64,000 nt of DNA, taken from positions 5,332,001-5,396,000 of the forward strand of contig NZ_CP108055.1 in the NCBI RefSeq assembly GCF_036174265.1, in the 5' to 3' direction. How positions within the stretch are numbered: position 1 is the first letter of the stretch; each line of letters opens with the position of its first letter. The stretch comes from Streptomyces sp. NBC_00285 (lineage in GTDB: Bacteria > Actinomycetota > Actinomycetes > Streptomycetales > Streptomycetaceae). The notes beneath the pieces are model-generated. The model did no database searches and had not been told where the DNA came from. It saw only the letters and a list, made by a program, of their open reading frames with translations. Positions 15,073 to 23,574 of this stretch are shown here, piece by piece. Position numbers and translations under genes: made by a program.

Positions 15073-16533
15073 GTGGCCGAAGAGCTCAGTCCGGACGAGA
15101 CAGCCGAGCCCGAGGAGCCGATCAAGAAGCGGAAGAACGGACTGTACCCAGGCGTGTCCGACGAGCTGGCCGAGAGCATGAAGTCCGGTTGGGCCGACAC
15201 GGAGCTGCACGACCTGCGGCCGATCGCGCAGGCCGCCGAGACCGCGGCCCGTCGTGCGGCACTGTCCGCCCGCTTCCCGGGTGAGCGGCTGGTGATCCCG
15301 TCCGGCAATCTGAAGACGCGCTCGAACGACACGGAGTATCCCTTCCGGGCGTCCGTCGAGTACGCCTACCTCACCGGCAACCAGACCGAGGACGGCGTGC
15401 TCGTCCTGGAACCGGTCGCCTCCGGCGGTCACACCGGCACGCTCTACCTCCTGCCGCGCTCCGACCGCGAGAACGGCGAGTTCTGGCTCTCCGGGCAGGG
15501 CGAGCTGTGGGTCGGCCGGCGGCACTCGCTCACCGAGTCCGAGAAGCTGTACGGCCTCCCCGTCTCCGATGTGCGTGAGCTGGCGGACGCGCTGCGCGAG
15601 GCCACCGGTCCGGTGCGGGTCCTGCGCGGCCACGACGCCGGGATCGAGGCCGCACTGAGCGACAAGGTCACCGGCGAGCGGGACGACGAGCTGCGGGTCT
15701 TCCTGTCCGAGGCGCGGCTCGTCAAGGACGAGTTCGAGATCGGGGAGCTCCAGAAGGCGGTCGACTCCACGGTTCGCGGGTTCGAGGACGTCGTGAAGGT
15801 CCTCGACAGGGCCGAGGCCACCTCCGAGCGGTACATCGAGGGCACCTTCTTCCTCCGCGCGCGCGTCGAGGGCAACGACGTCGGCTACGGCACGATCGCC
15901 GCGGCGGGGCCGCACGCCTGCACGCTGCACTGGGTGCGCAACGACGGACCGGTGCGCTCCGGTGACCTGCTGCTCCTCGACGCGGGCGTCGAGACGCACA
16001 CGTACTACACCGCCGACGTGACGCGGACCCTGCCGGTCGGCGGCCGCTTCAGCGAGATCCAGAAGAAGATCTACGACGCCGTGTACGACGCCCAGGAGGC
16101 CGGGATCGCGGCCGTGCAGCCGGGCGCCAAGTACCGGGACTTCCATGACGCGGCCCAGCGGGTGCTCGCCGAGCGGATCGTGGAGTGGGGCCTCGTCGAG
16201 GGGCCCGTCGAGCGGGTGCTGGAGCTGGGGCTCCAGCGGCGGTGGACGCTGCACGGGACCGGACACATGCTCGGAATGGACGTGCACGACTGCGCGGCCG
16301 CGCGCGTGGAGTCGTACGTGGACGGCGTTCTCGAAGCCGGGATGGTGCTGACGGTCGAGCCCGGTCTGTACTTCCAGGCCGACGACCTCACCGTGCCCGA
16401 GGAGTACCGGGGCATCGGGGTGCGGATCGAGGACGACCTCCTGGTGACGGAGGAGGGGAACCGGAATCTGTCGTCCGGGCTGCCTCGGCGCTCCGATGAG
16501 GTCGAGGCGTGGATGGCGGGTCTCAAGGGTTGA
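15073..16533 (+). CDS. Xaa-Pro aminopeptidase (M24B, aminopeptidase P)
   Basis: AGGAGG sits six bases before GTG 15073, which is preferred over the ATG at 15067 that touches it. The product is 486 residues, as in Streptomyces PepP. An N-terminal creatinase-like domain precedes the pita-bread catalytic domain. Metal ligands are visible: Asp in LLDAGVE, Asp in YTADVTRT, His in GTGHMLGMDVHD, Glu in TVEPGLYF and Glu in RIEDDLL. It removes N-terminal residues ahead of proline. It is cytoplasmic, with no signal peptide. Confidence 0.95.
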   Translation: MAEELSPDETAEPEEPIKKRKNGLYPGVSDELAESMKSGWADTELHDLRPIAQAAETAARRAALSARFPGERLVIPSGNLKTRSNDTEYPFRASVEYAYLTGNQTEDGVLVLEPVASGGHTGTLYLLPRSDRENGEFWLSGQGELWVGRRHSLTESEKLYGLPVSDVRELADALREATGPVRVLRGHDAGIEAALSDKVTGERDDELRVFLSEARLVKDEFEIGELQKAVDSTVRGFEDVVKVLDRAEATSERYIEGTFFLRARVEGNDVGYGTIAAAGPHACTLHWVRNDGPVRSGDLLLLDAGVETHTYYTADVTRTLPVGGRFSEIQKKIYDAVYDAQEAGIAAVQPGAKYRDFHDAAQRVLAERIVEWGLVEGPVERVLELGLQRRWTLHGTGHMLGMDVHDCAAARVESYVDGVLEAGMVLTVEPGLYFQADDLTVPEEYRGIGVRIEDDLLVTEEGNRNLSSGLPRRSDEVEAWMAGLKG

Positions 16534-16557
16534 GATTCCACTGCGAGTGCGTGGGGG

Positions 16558-16588
16558 GCTGGTCGCGCAGTTCCCCGCGCCCCTGAGC
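16558..16588. repeat. Streptomyces-type intergenic repeat element
   Basis: GCTGGTCGCGCAGTTCCCCG followed by CGCCCCTGAGC lies in the 63-base gap after the aminopeptidase. I recall this sequence family as very common between Streptomyces genes. GCGC...GCGC arms could form a short hairpin. A degenerate copy is at 10371. Confidence 0.5.
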
Positions 16589-16596
16589 AGGTTTCG

Positions 16597-17979
16597 GTGG
16601 ACCTGCATCTCGACATCAGCTCTCCTGACGGCCGTCGTGCCGGGCTCGAGAGGGCCCTGCGCGACGCCGTTCGCGGTGGGCGGCTCGCTCCCGGTGCCCG
16701 GCTGCCCGCGACCCGGCGGCTCGCCGAGGAGGTGGGGGTGTCCCGGGGGACCGTGAAGGCGGCCTACGACCAGTTGATCGCCGAGGGGTATCTGACCGCC
16801 CGGCAGGGATCGGGGACCGTCGTCGCTCTCCTGCCCGCCACTCAGGACAGACCCTCGGAGAGCAGGACACGCACGCGTGCGCCGCGTTTCGATCTGCGGC
16901 CCGGCAGTCCGGACGTCGGGGCCTTTCCCGCTGACACCTGGCTCAAGGCCGTGCGGCGGGCCGTCGCCACCGCACCCGTCTCCGCGTACGACTACGGCGA
17001 TCCCCTGGGGCGTATCGAGCTGCGGACCGCTCTGTCCGAGTACCTCGGGCGGGCCCGCGGGGTCGTCGCGCCTCCCGAACGGATCCTGGTCACCTCCGGG
17101 GCCGTGCAGGGGCTCGCGCTGCTCACGCGGGTCCTGGAGGGCGGCACCGTGGCCATGGAGGACCCCGGGCTGCCCTTCCACCGGGAAGTCGTACGGCACG
17201 GTGGCGGGCGGGTGGTGCCGGTACCGGTCGACGAGCTGGGGGCCCGCCCGGACGACTTGCCGGCCGCCGACGCCGTCGTCGTCACTCCCGCCCATCAGTA
17301 CCCGACCGGCGTGACCCTGCACCCCTCACGTCGGCGCGCCCTGACCGACTGGGCACGCGCGCGTGGGGCGTTGGTCGTCGAGGACGACTACGACGGGGAG
17401 TTCCGCTACGACCGGCAGCCCGTCGGGGCCCTCCAGGGGATGGCGCCGGGACAGGTCGTCTACCTCGGGACGGCGTCCAAGACGCTCGGTCCGGCCCTGC
17501 GGCTCGGGTGGATGGTGCTGCCGCCGCAGCTCGTCGGGCCCCTCGCCGACGCCAAACTGCACAGCGACCACAGCACGGAGTCCATCGGGCAGCTCGCCCT
17601 CGCCGAGCTGATCCGCAGCCATGCCTACGACCGTCACGTGCGCACGTGCCGGCTCCGGTACCGGCGCCGCAGGGACCTGCTCATGGAGCGGCTGGGGGCG
17701 CGGTGGCGGGTGCGGGGGATCGCGGCCGGGCTGCATGCGCTGGTCGAGGTCGGCGACGAGGAGGCGGTGCTGGCCCGGGCCGACGCCGAGGGGCTCGCGG
17801 TGGGGTCGCTCGGCGAGCACTGGCATGCGGCGGGCTCTCGCCAGGGGCTCGTCGTGGGGTACGGGACGCCTCGGGAGGGGGCGTATCCGCAGGCGCTGGA
17901 GGTGCTGGCCAGGGTGCTGGAATTGGGCCAACCTCAAGCACCTTCATTGGGTCTGCCGAGTGGCCCACTGCGCTTCTAG
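16597..17979 (+). CDS. MocR/PdxR-type GntR-aminotransferase fusion regulator
   Basis: GTG 16597 gives 460 residues. Residues 10-75 are a GntR winged helix (LPATRRLAEEVGVSRGTVKA). Residues about 100-445 are a fold-type I aminotransferase domain with VVEDDYDGEFRYD, the PLP lysine in GTASKTLGPALRLGW and the Asn/Tyr-equivalent HQYPTGV loop. MocR proteins sense PLP or an amino-acid adduct and regulate nearby genes. The MFS exporter starts ten bases downstream and is the likeliest co-transcribed target. Confidence 0.92.
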   Translation: MDLHLDISSPDGRRAGLERALRDAVRGGRLAPGARLPATRRLAEEVGVSRGTVKAAYDQLIAEGYLTARQGSGTVVALLPATQDRPSESRTRTRAPRFDLRPGSPDVGAFPADTWLKAVRRAVATAPVSAYDYGDPLGRIELRTALSEYLGRARGVVAPPERILVTSGAVQGLALLTRVLEGGTVAMEDPGLPFHREVVRHGGGRVVPVPVDELGARPDDLPAADAVVVTPAHQYPTGVTLHPSRRRALTDWARARGALVVEDDYDGEFRYDRQPVGALQGMAPGQVVYLGTASKTLGPALRLGWMVLPPQLVGPLADAKLHSDHSTESIGQLALAELIRSHAYDRHVRTCRLRYRRRRDLLMERLGARWRVRGIAAGLHALVEVGDEEAVLARADAEGLAVGSLGEHWHAAGSRQGLVVGYGTPREGAYPQALEVLARVLELGQPQAPSLGLPSGPLRF

Positions 17980-17989
17980 TGTCGTTGGC

Positions 17990-19246
17990 ATGACGAACTC
18001 ACTCGTCCCGCCCGCGGGGCCGCAACGCGTTCTGGCACTCGCCCAGCTGAGCAACTCCGTCGGGGACGGCGCCTACTACGTGACGTCGGCGCTGTACTTC
18101 ACGCACGTCGTCGGGCTCGACCCCGCGCGCGTGGGGCTCGGCCTGACCGTCGGCTGGGCGGTCGGGTCGGTGGTGGGGGTGCCGCTCGGGCGGCTCGCGG
18201 ACCGGCGTGGGGCGCGCGGTACGGCGGTGCTGCTGGCGCTGGCCACGGGGCTGGCGGTGGCGTCCTTCCTGGTGGTCCGGGACTTCGTGCCGTTCGTCCT
18301 GGCGGCCTGCGCCTACGCCTCCGCCCAGTCCGGCCTCGCCGCCGCCCGGCAGGCACTGCTCGCGGGGCTGGTGTCCGCCGGGGAGCGGACCGGGCTGCTG
18401 GCCCACCTCCAGGCGACGCTGAACGCCGGGCTGGCCGTGGGTGCGGGGCTCGGCGGGCTCGCGCTGCACGCCGGGACGCGGGCCGCGTATCTCGGGGTGT
18501 TCGCGGTGGACGCGGCGAGTTTCGCGGTGTGCGCGGTGCTGTTGCTGAGGCTGCCGTCGGTGGCACCCCGGGTGTCCGCGGTGTCTGCGGAGAAGCGTCG
18601 CGGTTCGAGTGTGCTGCGCGACCGGCCGTACGCCGTGATCACGCTGCTGAACACCGTCCTGCTGCTGCGGATGCCCTTGCTGAGCCTGGGGATTCCGCTG
18701 TGGATCGCCGAGCGGACCGCGGCACCGACCTGGCTGGTCTCCGCGCTGTTCGTCCTCAACACCGGGGCCGTGATGGTCTTCCAGGTACGCATGGCCCGCG
18801 GTGTGACCGGGCTCGAGTCGGCCACCCGCGCGGTGCGGCGGTCCGGGTGGGTCATGCTGGCGGCCTGTGCGGTGTTCGCCCTGTCGGCGGGCGCCTCGCC
18901 GTGGGTCGCCGTGGGGGCGCTGGTCGTCGGGGCCGTGCTCCAGGTGGTGGCCGAGATGGGGCAGTCGGCGGGATCCTGGCAGCTCTCCTTCGACCTGGCT
19001 CCGGCCGAACGGGTCGGCGAGTACCAGGGGTTCTTCGGGACCGGGGTGACGGTGGCCAGGACGCTGGGGCCGCTGGTGCTGACGACGCTGCTGGTGGAGT
19101 GGGGCACGCCGGGGTGGCTGCTCCTCGGCGGGGTGACGCTGTTGGCGTCGTACGCGATGGGGCCGGCGGCCCGCCGAGCCGCCGGCCGTACCTCGCAGCG
19201 GGACGCCGGTCGGGCGCAGTCCGCGGCCGTGGGCTGCGTGAACTGA
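17990..19246 (+). CDS. MFS transporter
   Basis: This 418-residue membrane protein has about 12 hydrophobic spans. The conserved loop between helices 2 and 3 is PLGRLADRRGARG, and the MFS_1 layout is clear. It resembles drug or metabolite exporters of the actinobacterial type. It lies ten bases after the MocR regulator and is probably controlled by it. No substrate can be read from the sequence. Confidence 0.9.
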   Translation: MTNSLVPPAGPQRVLALAQLSNSVGDGAYYVTSALYFTHVVGLDPARVGLGLTVGWAVGSVVGVPLGRLADRRGARGTAVLLALATGLAVASFLVVRDFVPFVLAACAYASAQSGLAAARQALLAGLVSAGERTGLLAHLQATLNAGLAVGAGLGGLALHAGTRAAYLGVFAVDAASFAVCAVLLLRLPSVAPRVSAVSAEKRRGSSVLRDRPYAVITLLNTVLLLRMPLLSLGIPLWIAERTAAPTWLVSALFVLNTGAVMVFQVRMARGVTGLESATRAVRRSGWVMLAACAVFALSAGASPWVAVGALVVGAVLQVVAEMGQSAGSWQLSFDLAPAERVGEYQGFFGTGVTVARTLGPLVLTTLLVEWGTPGWLLLGGVTLLASYAMGPAARRAAGRTSQRDAGRAQSAAVGCVN

Positions 19247-19346
19247 CGGACGTCCCGCGGCTCGGCCATGACCATGAGCCGACGCCGGTTCGGGCGGGGT
19301 TCGGACAGGCGGCGACCATGGACAGGAACCCGCCCGCCCGGACATG

Positions 19347-20180
19347 TCAGGCCGACCGCTGGCCGGGTGTCGCCGGGAGCGCGTCCACGAAGAGGGCCCC
19401 CGCGAGCAGCCCCGCGCTGCCACGGGGGCTCCACGCGCGCGTGTGCAGGTCGGCGTCGAGGGCGAGCAGGGCCTCGCGGCCCGCCTCCGTCGTCGTACCC
19501 CCCTCCTCCAGGACGCCCCGAGCGCCCGCCTGCACATGGCGCAGCCCCAACGGGCCCGCCGTGTAAAGGAGTTCGGTGTCCTGGAGACTGGACATCACGG
19601 TGAGCAGGGCGTCCAGGCGGGCCTCGGCCTCGTCGGCGCCCGCCTTGCGGGCCCCCGCCAGGGCGTCCAACGCCCGCCGCACGTGCGGGAATCCGGCGCG
19701 TGCCTCGCCCCGGGCGCCCGCGGCGCCGTACTTCGCGGAGACCGAGGAGCCCCGGGAGGCACGGCGTGGAGCCCGTTTGTCGGTGTGCGCGGCGATCTTC
19801 TTGGCGGTCGCGGCCACGTCCTTCGACCGCGCCCCCGGGTCGAGGGCGGCCGCGGCGACCAGCAGACCGAGGGTCCACAGGGCACCGCGGTGACCGCCGC
19901 CGGCCAGGCCCACCGAGTGCTCGGTGCAGCGGCCGATCGCTCCCAGTTCCGCGCGCAGCCCGGGGGTGGGTTCGCCGGTGCGGCGGGCGGCGGCGGCCAT
20001 CGCCGCCAGGCCGGGCGCGAGCGCCTTGGCCGACCAGCGCAGGGAACAGTGGTCATTGCTCGTGACACGGACGCCCAGGTCACGCGGGTCGGGCAGGCCC
20101 GGCTTGGGAGCCAGGGCCAGCTGCCCGGTGAGCGCGTCCACGGCGGCCAGCGCCAGCGCCTCGTCCTCGCGGCTGCTCAT
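19347..20180 (-). CDS. Triphosphoribosyl-dephospho-CoA synthase-like (CitG/MdcB) protein
   Basis: The 277-residue protein keeps several CitG/MdcB blocks: LAPKPGLPDPRDLG, GGGHRGALWTLGLLVAAA, SSVSAKYGAAGARGEARAGFP and the LQDTELLYTAG helix. The usual GxHxDM segment after the first block reads GVRVTSNDHCSL here, so part of the active site differs. Classical members make the prosthetic-group precursor of citrate lyase or malonate decarboxylase from ATP and dephospho-CoA. No such enzyme genes are nearby, so the product may be used elsewhere or the role may have changed. Confidence 0.75.
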   Translation of the reverse strand: MSSREDEALALAAVDALTGQLALAPKPGLPDPRDLGVRVTSNDHCSLRWSAKALAPGLAAMAAAARRTGEPTPGLRAELGAIGRCTEHSVGLAGGGHRGALWTLGLLVAAAALDPGARSKDVAATAKKIAAHTDKRAPRRASRGSSVSAKYGAAGARGEARAGFPHVRRALDALAGARKAGADEAEARLDALLTVMSSLQDTELLYTAGPLGLRHVQAGARGVLEEGGTTTEAGREALLALDADLHTRAWSPRGSAGLLAGALFVDALPATPGQRSA

Positions 20181-20189
20181 GGCCGTACC

Positions 20190-20444
20190 TTACGAAGAGG
20201 TCGGGGCGGCGGGACCGGCACTTTCGGACGGATCGCCACCCGGGGGTGGGGCGCCGGTCAACGTGATGTCGGTGTTCCAGTGGTTTCCCGTCATGGCCGG
20301 GATCGTAGGAGGGGTGTCCGTCAGGACCTTGGGCGGACGCTGTGCGGGGGCTGAGAATTCCGGCACAGCCGAGGGGGTGCCGTGGGCGGGCGCATCGCCG
20401 CGCCTCGGTCGGGTGAATTCCGCGCGGGCGCCGCCGTTCCCCAA
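20190..20444 (-). CDS. Possible small hypothetical protein upstream of the CitG-like gene
   Basis: A TTG at 20444 behind GGGACG opens 84 codons ending ten bases before the CitG-like start. The sequence is Pro/Ala-rich with a segment TIPAMTGNHWNTDITLTG that looks less random than the rest. There is no signal peptide or known domain. A TACCCTAT box just upstream on the same strand could be a -10 element. It could equally be a non-coding leader. Confidence 0.3.
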   Translation of the reverse strand: MGNGGARAEFTRPRRGDAPAHGTPSAVPEFSAPAQRPPKVLTDTPPTIPAMTGNHWNTDITLTGAPPPGGDPSESAGPAAPTSS

Positions 20445-20791
20445 ACGTCCCGATAGGGTAAAATCTTCGCAAATAGATCTTGAGGGTGGAACCGGTTGGG
20501 CTTTCCTGGTCTCCCTACGAGCACGATCCCGGGTTCATCGCCACCGCTCAGACCCCTCTCGCGGCCGTAAAACCGGAGGTGGGCGCTGACATGCGCAACT
20601 CACGCAGGGGGGAACGCAGTTGGGTCGCCGTGTGGTTTCATATCTGCCCTGCGACCCCTGCTTCGGGGTTGTTCACTCTCATGAGCGTGTTCGCGCGCGG
20701 GACGCTCCGGATGTCCGTAATATCCGCCTTGCGTGGACCGTTCCTTGTCCATTCGCAGACCAGCGGGCACACGGAAGATCGAGGTTCGTCC
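20445..20791. promoter_or_regulatory. Promoter region of the fxs operon
   Basis: This spacer is A/T-rich for this genome at 20455-20490 (GATAGGGTAAAATCTTCGCA) and again near 20715 (TCCGTAATATCCG). Either could supply -10 elements for fxsA; the first could also serve the leftward genes. No operator with clear dyad symmetry is evident, and no gene is supported. Confidence 0.4.
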
Positions 20792-20986
20792 ATGAACACG
20801 CCCACCACCACCTCGGCCGACGAGCCCGGCAAGCAGTCGACCGCCGGGGAGCGGGTCCCGTTGGTGCGGCTCGCCGCCCGGGCCGACGGTCTCCGGTCCG
20901 GTGCCCTCACCCGGGTCGTGCCGCAGGACACCCCCGACCGCGGTCCCGCGCGGGTCTCGGTCGCGGCGTTCCAGTCGGCCGTCTGA
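20792..20986 (+). CDS. fxsA: FxSxx-COOH RiPP precursor peptide
   Basis: The 64-codon peptide ends in FQSAV, the defining C-terminal F-x-S-x-x-COOH core. The first 59 residues are a Thr/Ser/Pro-rich leader with RVPLVRLAARADGL in the middle, a likely recognition segment for the radical SAM enzyme. In this RiPP family the partner maturase links the Phe ring to the beta-carbon of the residue two places on, giving a three-residue cyclophane. Here that would join Phe60 and Ser62. GAGG lies eight bases before the ATG. The fxsB start is 37 bases downstream. No cleavage site or exporter is seen. Confidence 0.88.
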   Translation: MNTPTTTSADEPGKQSTAGERVPLVRLAARADGLRSGALTRVVPQDTPDRGPARVSVAAFQSAV

Positions 20987-21023
20987 TCCCTGCCCCCTCG
21001 AGCAGGAAACGCGCCGTGCGCTG

Positions 21024-23417
21024 ATGGACCCGTCGCCGCACCCCCTGAGCCAGTTCGTACTGAAGATGCACAGCCGCTGCGATCTCGCGTGCGATCACTG
21101 CTACGTCTTCGAACACGCGGACCAGAGCTGGCGGGGCCGGCCGGTGGTGATCTCCGGTGAGGTGCTGGACCTCACCGCACGGCGCATCGCCGAGCACGCC
21201 CGCACCCATCGGCTCGACACCGTTCACGTCGTCCTGCACGGCGGGGAGCCCCTCCTCGCCGGCCGGAAAAGACTCCGCCAGGCGGCGCAGGGCTTACGTA
21301 CCGCCCTGGCCGGCGTCAGCGCGCTGGACCTGCGCATCCACACGAACGGCGTCACCCTCGACGAGAAGTTCTGCGAACTGTTCGCGGAGTTCGACATCAA
21401 GGTCGGCATCTCGCTCGACGGCGACCGCGCCGCCAACGACCTGCACCGCCGCTACCGCAACGGCCGCAGCAGCCATGACCGGGTCCTGCGCGCCATCGGC
21501 CTGCTCAACAGCCCCCGCCACCGGCATCTGTTCGCCGGCCTGCTCTGCACGGTCGACCTGCGCAACGACCCCGTCACCGTCTACGACGCCCTGGCGGAAC
21601 TGAACCCGCCCCGCATCGACTTCCTGCTCCCCCACGCCACCTGGGACGAACCACCGGCACGCGCGGCCGGCACCCCCTCGTACGGCGAGTGGCTGCTGGC
21701 CGTCCACGACCGCTGGACCGCCGCGGGCAGGCCCATGGGCGTCCGGGTTCTCGACTCCGTGCTGCGCACCCTGCGGGGCGCGAGCAGCCTCACCGAGTCC
21801 CTCGGGCTGGCCCCGGTGGAACTCGCCGTCATCGAGACCGACGGCGCGCTCGAACAGGCGGACTCGCTGAAGACGGCGTACGACGGAGCGCCCGGCACCG
21901 GCATGGACGTTCGCGTCAACTCCCTGGACGAGATGGCCGTCCACCCCGGCATCGTGGCCCGGCAGCAGGGGCTGGACGGGCTGTGCGGGACCTGCCGCGC
22001 CTGTCCCGTCGTCCGCTCCTGCGGTGGAGGGCTGTACGCGCACCGCTACCGCTCCGGGAGCGGTTCCGGCGATTTCATGAACCCGTCCGTGTACTGCGCC
22101 GACCTGAAACAGCTCATCACCGGGATCCGCGACAGGGAAGCCCAGAGGATGCCGATGCCGCACCTGCCCCTGGACGACGCGCGCTTCGACGAGCTCGCCT
22201 CCGGTTTCGGCGGCGCCGACGCCGTCGAGCTGCTGGCCCGGCGCGAACTCGGCGTCAACCGCGAACTCCTCGGCGCCGTCTGGCACGAGAGCGCGCACAG
22301 CGCGACCGGCACGGCGGCCTGGGACACCCTCGCGGCCCTGGACGCCGAGGCTCCCGAGTCGGTGGACGCGGTCCTGGCCCACCCCTATCTGCGTCCCTGG
22401 GCGCAGCGGGCGCTGCGCGGCGACGAGGAGGCCGGCCGGATCGCGATGCGCGGAGTGGCCGAGCTCGCGGCGGCGGCGCTGCTGCGGGCCGGGCGCGCGG
22501 GCACCGTGACCGTGCCGACCGGTTCGGGAGTGCTGCGGCTGCCGACCCTGGGCGCGCTGGTCGTGGGCGACGCGGCGCAGGCGCAGGTCACCGGCGGCGC
22601 TGACGGGAGCTTCACCGTCCGGGTCGGGGAGCGCGAGCACACCGTGGGGCCCAAGTCGGCCGCGGATCCTGCGTGGTTGGCCCGGCACCGGTTCGAACTG
22701 CCGGGCTGGGCCGTCGTTCTGGAGGACACGGACCCCTGGCGGGACGCCCACGGATACCCCGTGCGGGCGCGGTTGTCCGCCGCGGCGGCCGAGGAGTGGC
22801 GCGGTGACCTCGCCGCCGCATGGGAGTGGATCCGGCGTGAACTGCCCGCATACGCGCCCGGGCTCGCCGCGGGCCTGAGCATGGTCACCCCGTTGCGGGA
22901 GGCCTCCGCGGGCGCGGACATCAGCTCGGCGGCCCGGGACGCCTTCGGCGCCGTCGCCATCGCCCGGCCGGGCACGCCCGAGACCCTGGCATGTCTGCTG
23001 GTCCACGAGTTCCAGCACGTCAAGCTCGGTGCCGTACTCGATCTCACGGACCTCTACGACCCCGGCTGCGAGGAGCTGTTCTACGCCCCCTGGCGCCCCG
23101 ATCCGCGCCCGTTGGAAGGGCTGTTGCAGGGGACGTACGCACACATCGCCGTGGTCGACTACTGGCGTGCCCGTCGGTGGACCGCGAGCGGCGCCGAAGC
23201 GCGTGATGCCGAGGTCCGGTTCGCCCGATGGCGCGAGCAGACCGCGGAGGCGGTGGACACCCTGGCCGGCTCCGGCGCCCTGACGGAACTGGGGGAGCGC
23301 TTCGTGACGGCCATGGGGGAGACCGTCTCAACGCGACTGACGGACCCGGTGAGTCCCGACGCGCTGATCAGCGCTCGAAGAACAGCGGCGGACCACAGGG
23401 GGCGTACGGCGCGGTGA
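21024..23417 (+). CDS. fxsB: FxsB radical SAM/SPASM maturase with C-terminal HExxH domain
   Basis: The ATG at 21024 is chosen because the radical SAM domain starts directly after it. The 797-residue protein has the Cys19-x3-Cys23-x2-Cys26 cluster motif (CDLACDHCY) and a SPASM domain near 315-360 (LCGTCRACPVVRSCGGG, then SVYCADL) for auxiliary Fe-S clusters. The C-terminal half (about 480-797) carries HEFQH (661-665) with acidic residues after it, the pattern of HExxH peptide-modifying domains proposed to be hydroxylases. It should build the cyclophane on FxsA and may add a second modification. Fusion of both enzymes in one chain is known for FxsB. Confidence 0.92.
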   Translation: MDPSPHPLSQFVLKMHSRCDLACDHCYVFEHADQSWRGRPVVISGEVLDLTARRIAEHARTHRLDTVHVVLHGGEPLLAGRKRLRQAAQGLRTALAGVSALDLRIHTNGVTLDEKFCELFAEFDIKVGISLDGDRAANDLHRRYRNGRSSHDRVLRAIGLLNSPRHRHLFAGLLCTVDLRNDPVTVYDALAELNPPRIDFLLPHATWDEPPARAAGTPSYGEWLLAVHDRWTAAGRPMGVRVLDSVLRTLRGASSLTESLGLAPVELAVIETDGALEQADSLKTAYDGAPGTGMDVRVNSLDEMAVHPGIVARQQGLDGLCGTCRACPVVRSCGGGLYAHRYRSGSGSGDFMNPSVYCADLKQLITGIRDREAQRMPMPHLPLDDARFDELASGFGGADAVELLARRELGVNRELLGAVWHESAHSATGTAAWDTLAALDAEAPESVDAVLAHPYLRPWAQRALRGDEEAGRIAMRGVAELAAAALLRAGRAGTVTVPTGSGVLRLPTLGALVVGDAAQAQVTGGADGSFTVRVGEREHTVGPKSAADPAWLARHRFELPGWAVVLEDTDPWRDAHGYPVRARLSAAAAEEWRGDLAAAWEWIRRELPAYAPGLAAGLSMVTPLREASAGADISSAARDAFGAVAIARPGTPETLACLLVHEFQHVKLGAVLDLTDLYDPGCEELFYAPWRPDPRPLEGLLQGTYAHIAVVDYWRARRWTASGAEARDAEVRFARWREQTAEAVDTLAGSGALTELGERFVTAMGETVSTRLTDPVSPDALISARRTAADHRGRTAR

Positions 23418-23574
23418 GGTGCACGCGGCCGGCCCGGCGGTGGACGGAATCGACGCACGCTGACTGGCACTCCGTCATATCGGCTGCGTAATAGTCGAGT
23501 TCACCGCCCCGTTCCGCTGATGAGGTGGTCGTTCCTACACTGAGGCTCCGTCGGGCGGCGTATCGGGGGTATTC

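Noticed and set aside
13630..17322. A 1230-codon open frame on the minus strand
   Set aside because: It is antisense to the phosphatase, aminopeptidase and MocR genes, which have clear domains. Its product is low-complexity Arg/Gly/Pro sequence typical of high-GC shadow frames.
20901..21023. Longer FxsB start overlapping fxsA
   Set aside because: The extra 41 residues are Ser/Arg/Pro shadow sequence of the fxsA gene; the conserved domain begins right after the ATG at 21024.
21294..23144. 616-codon minus-strand frame under fxsB
   Set aside because: It is antisense to the radical SAM gene and shows no motif.
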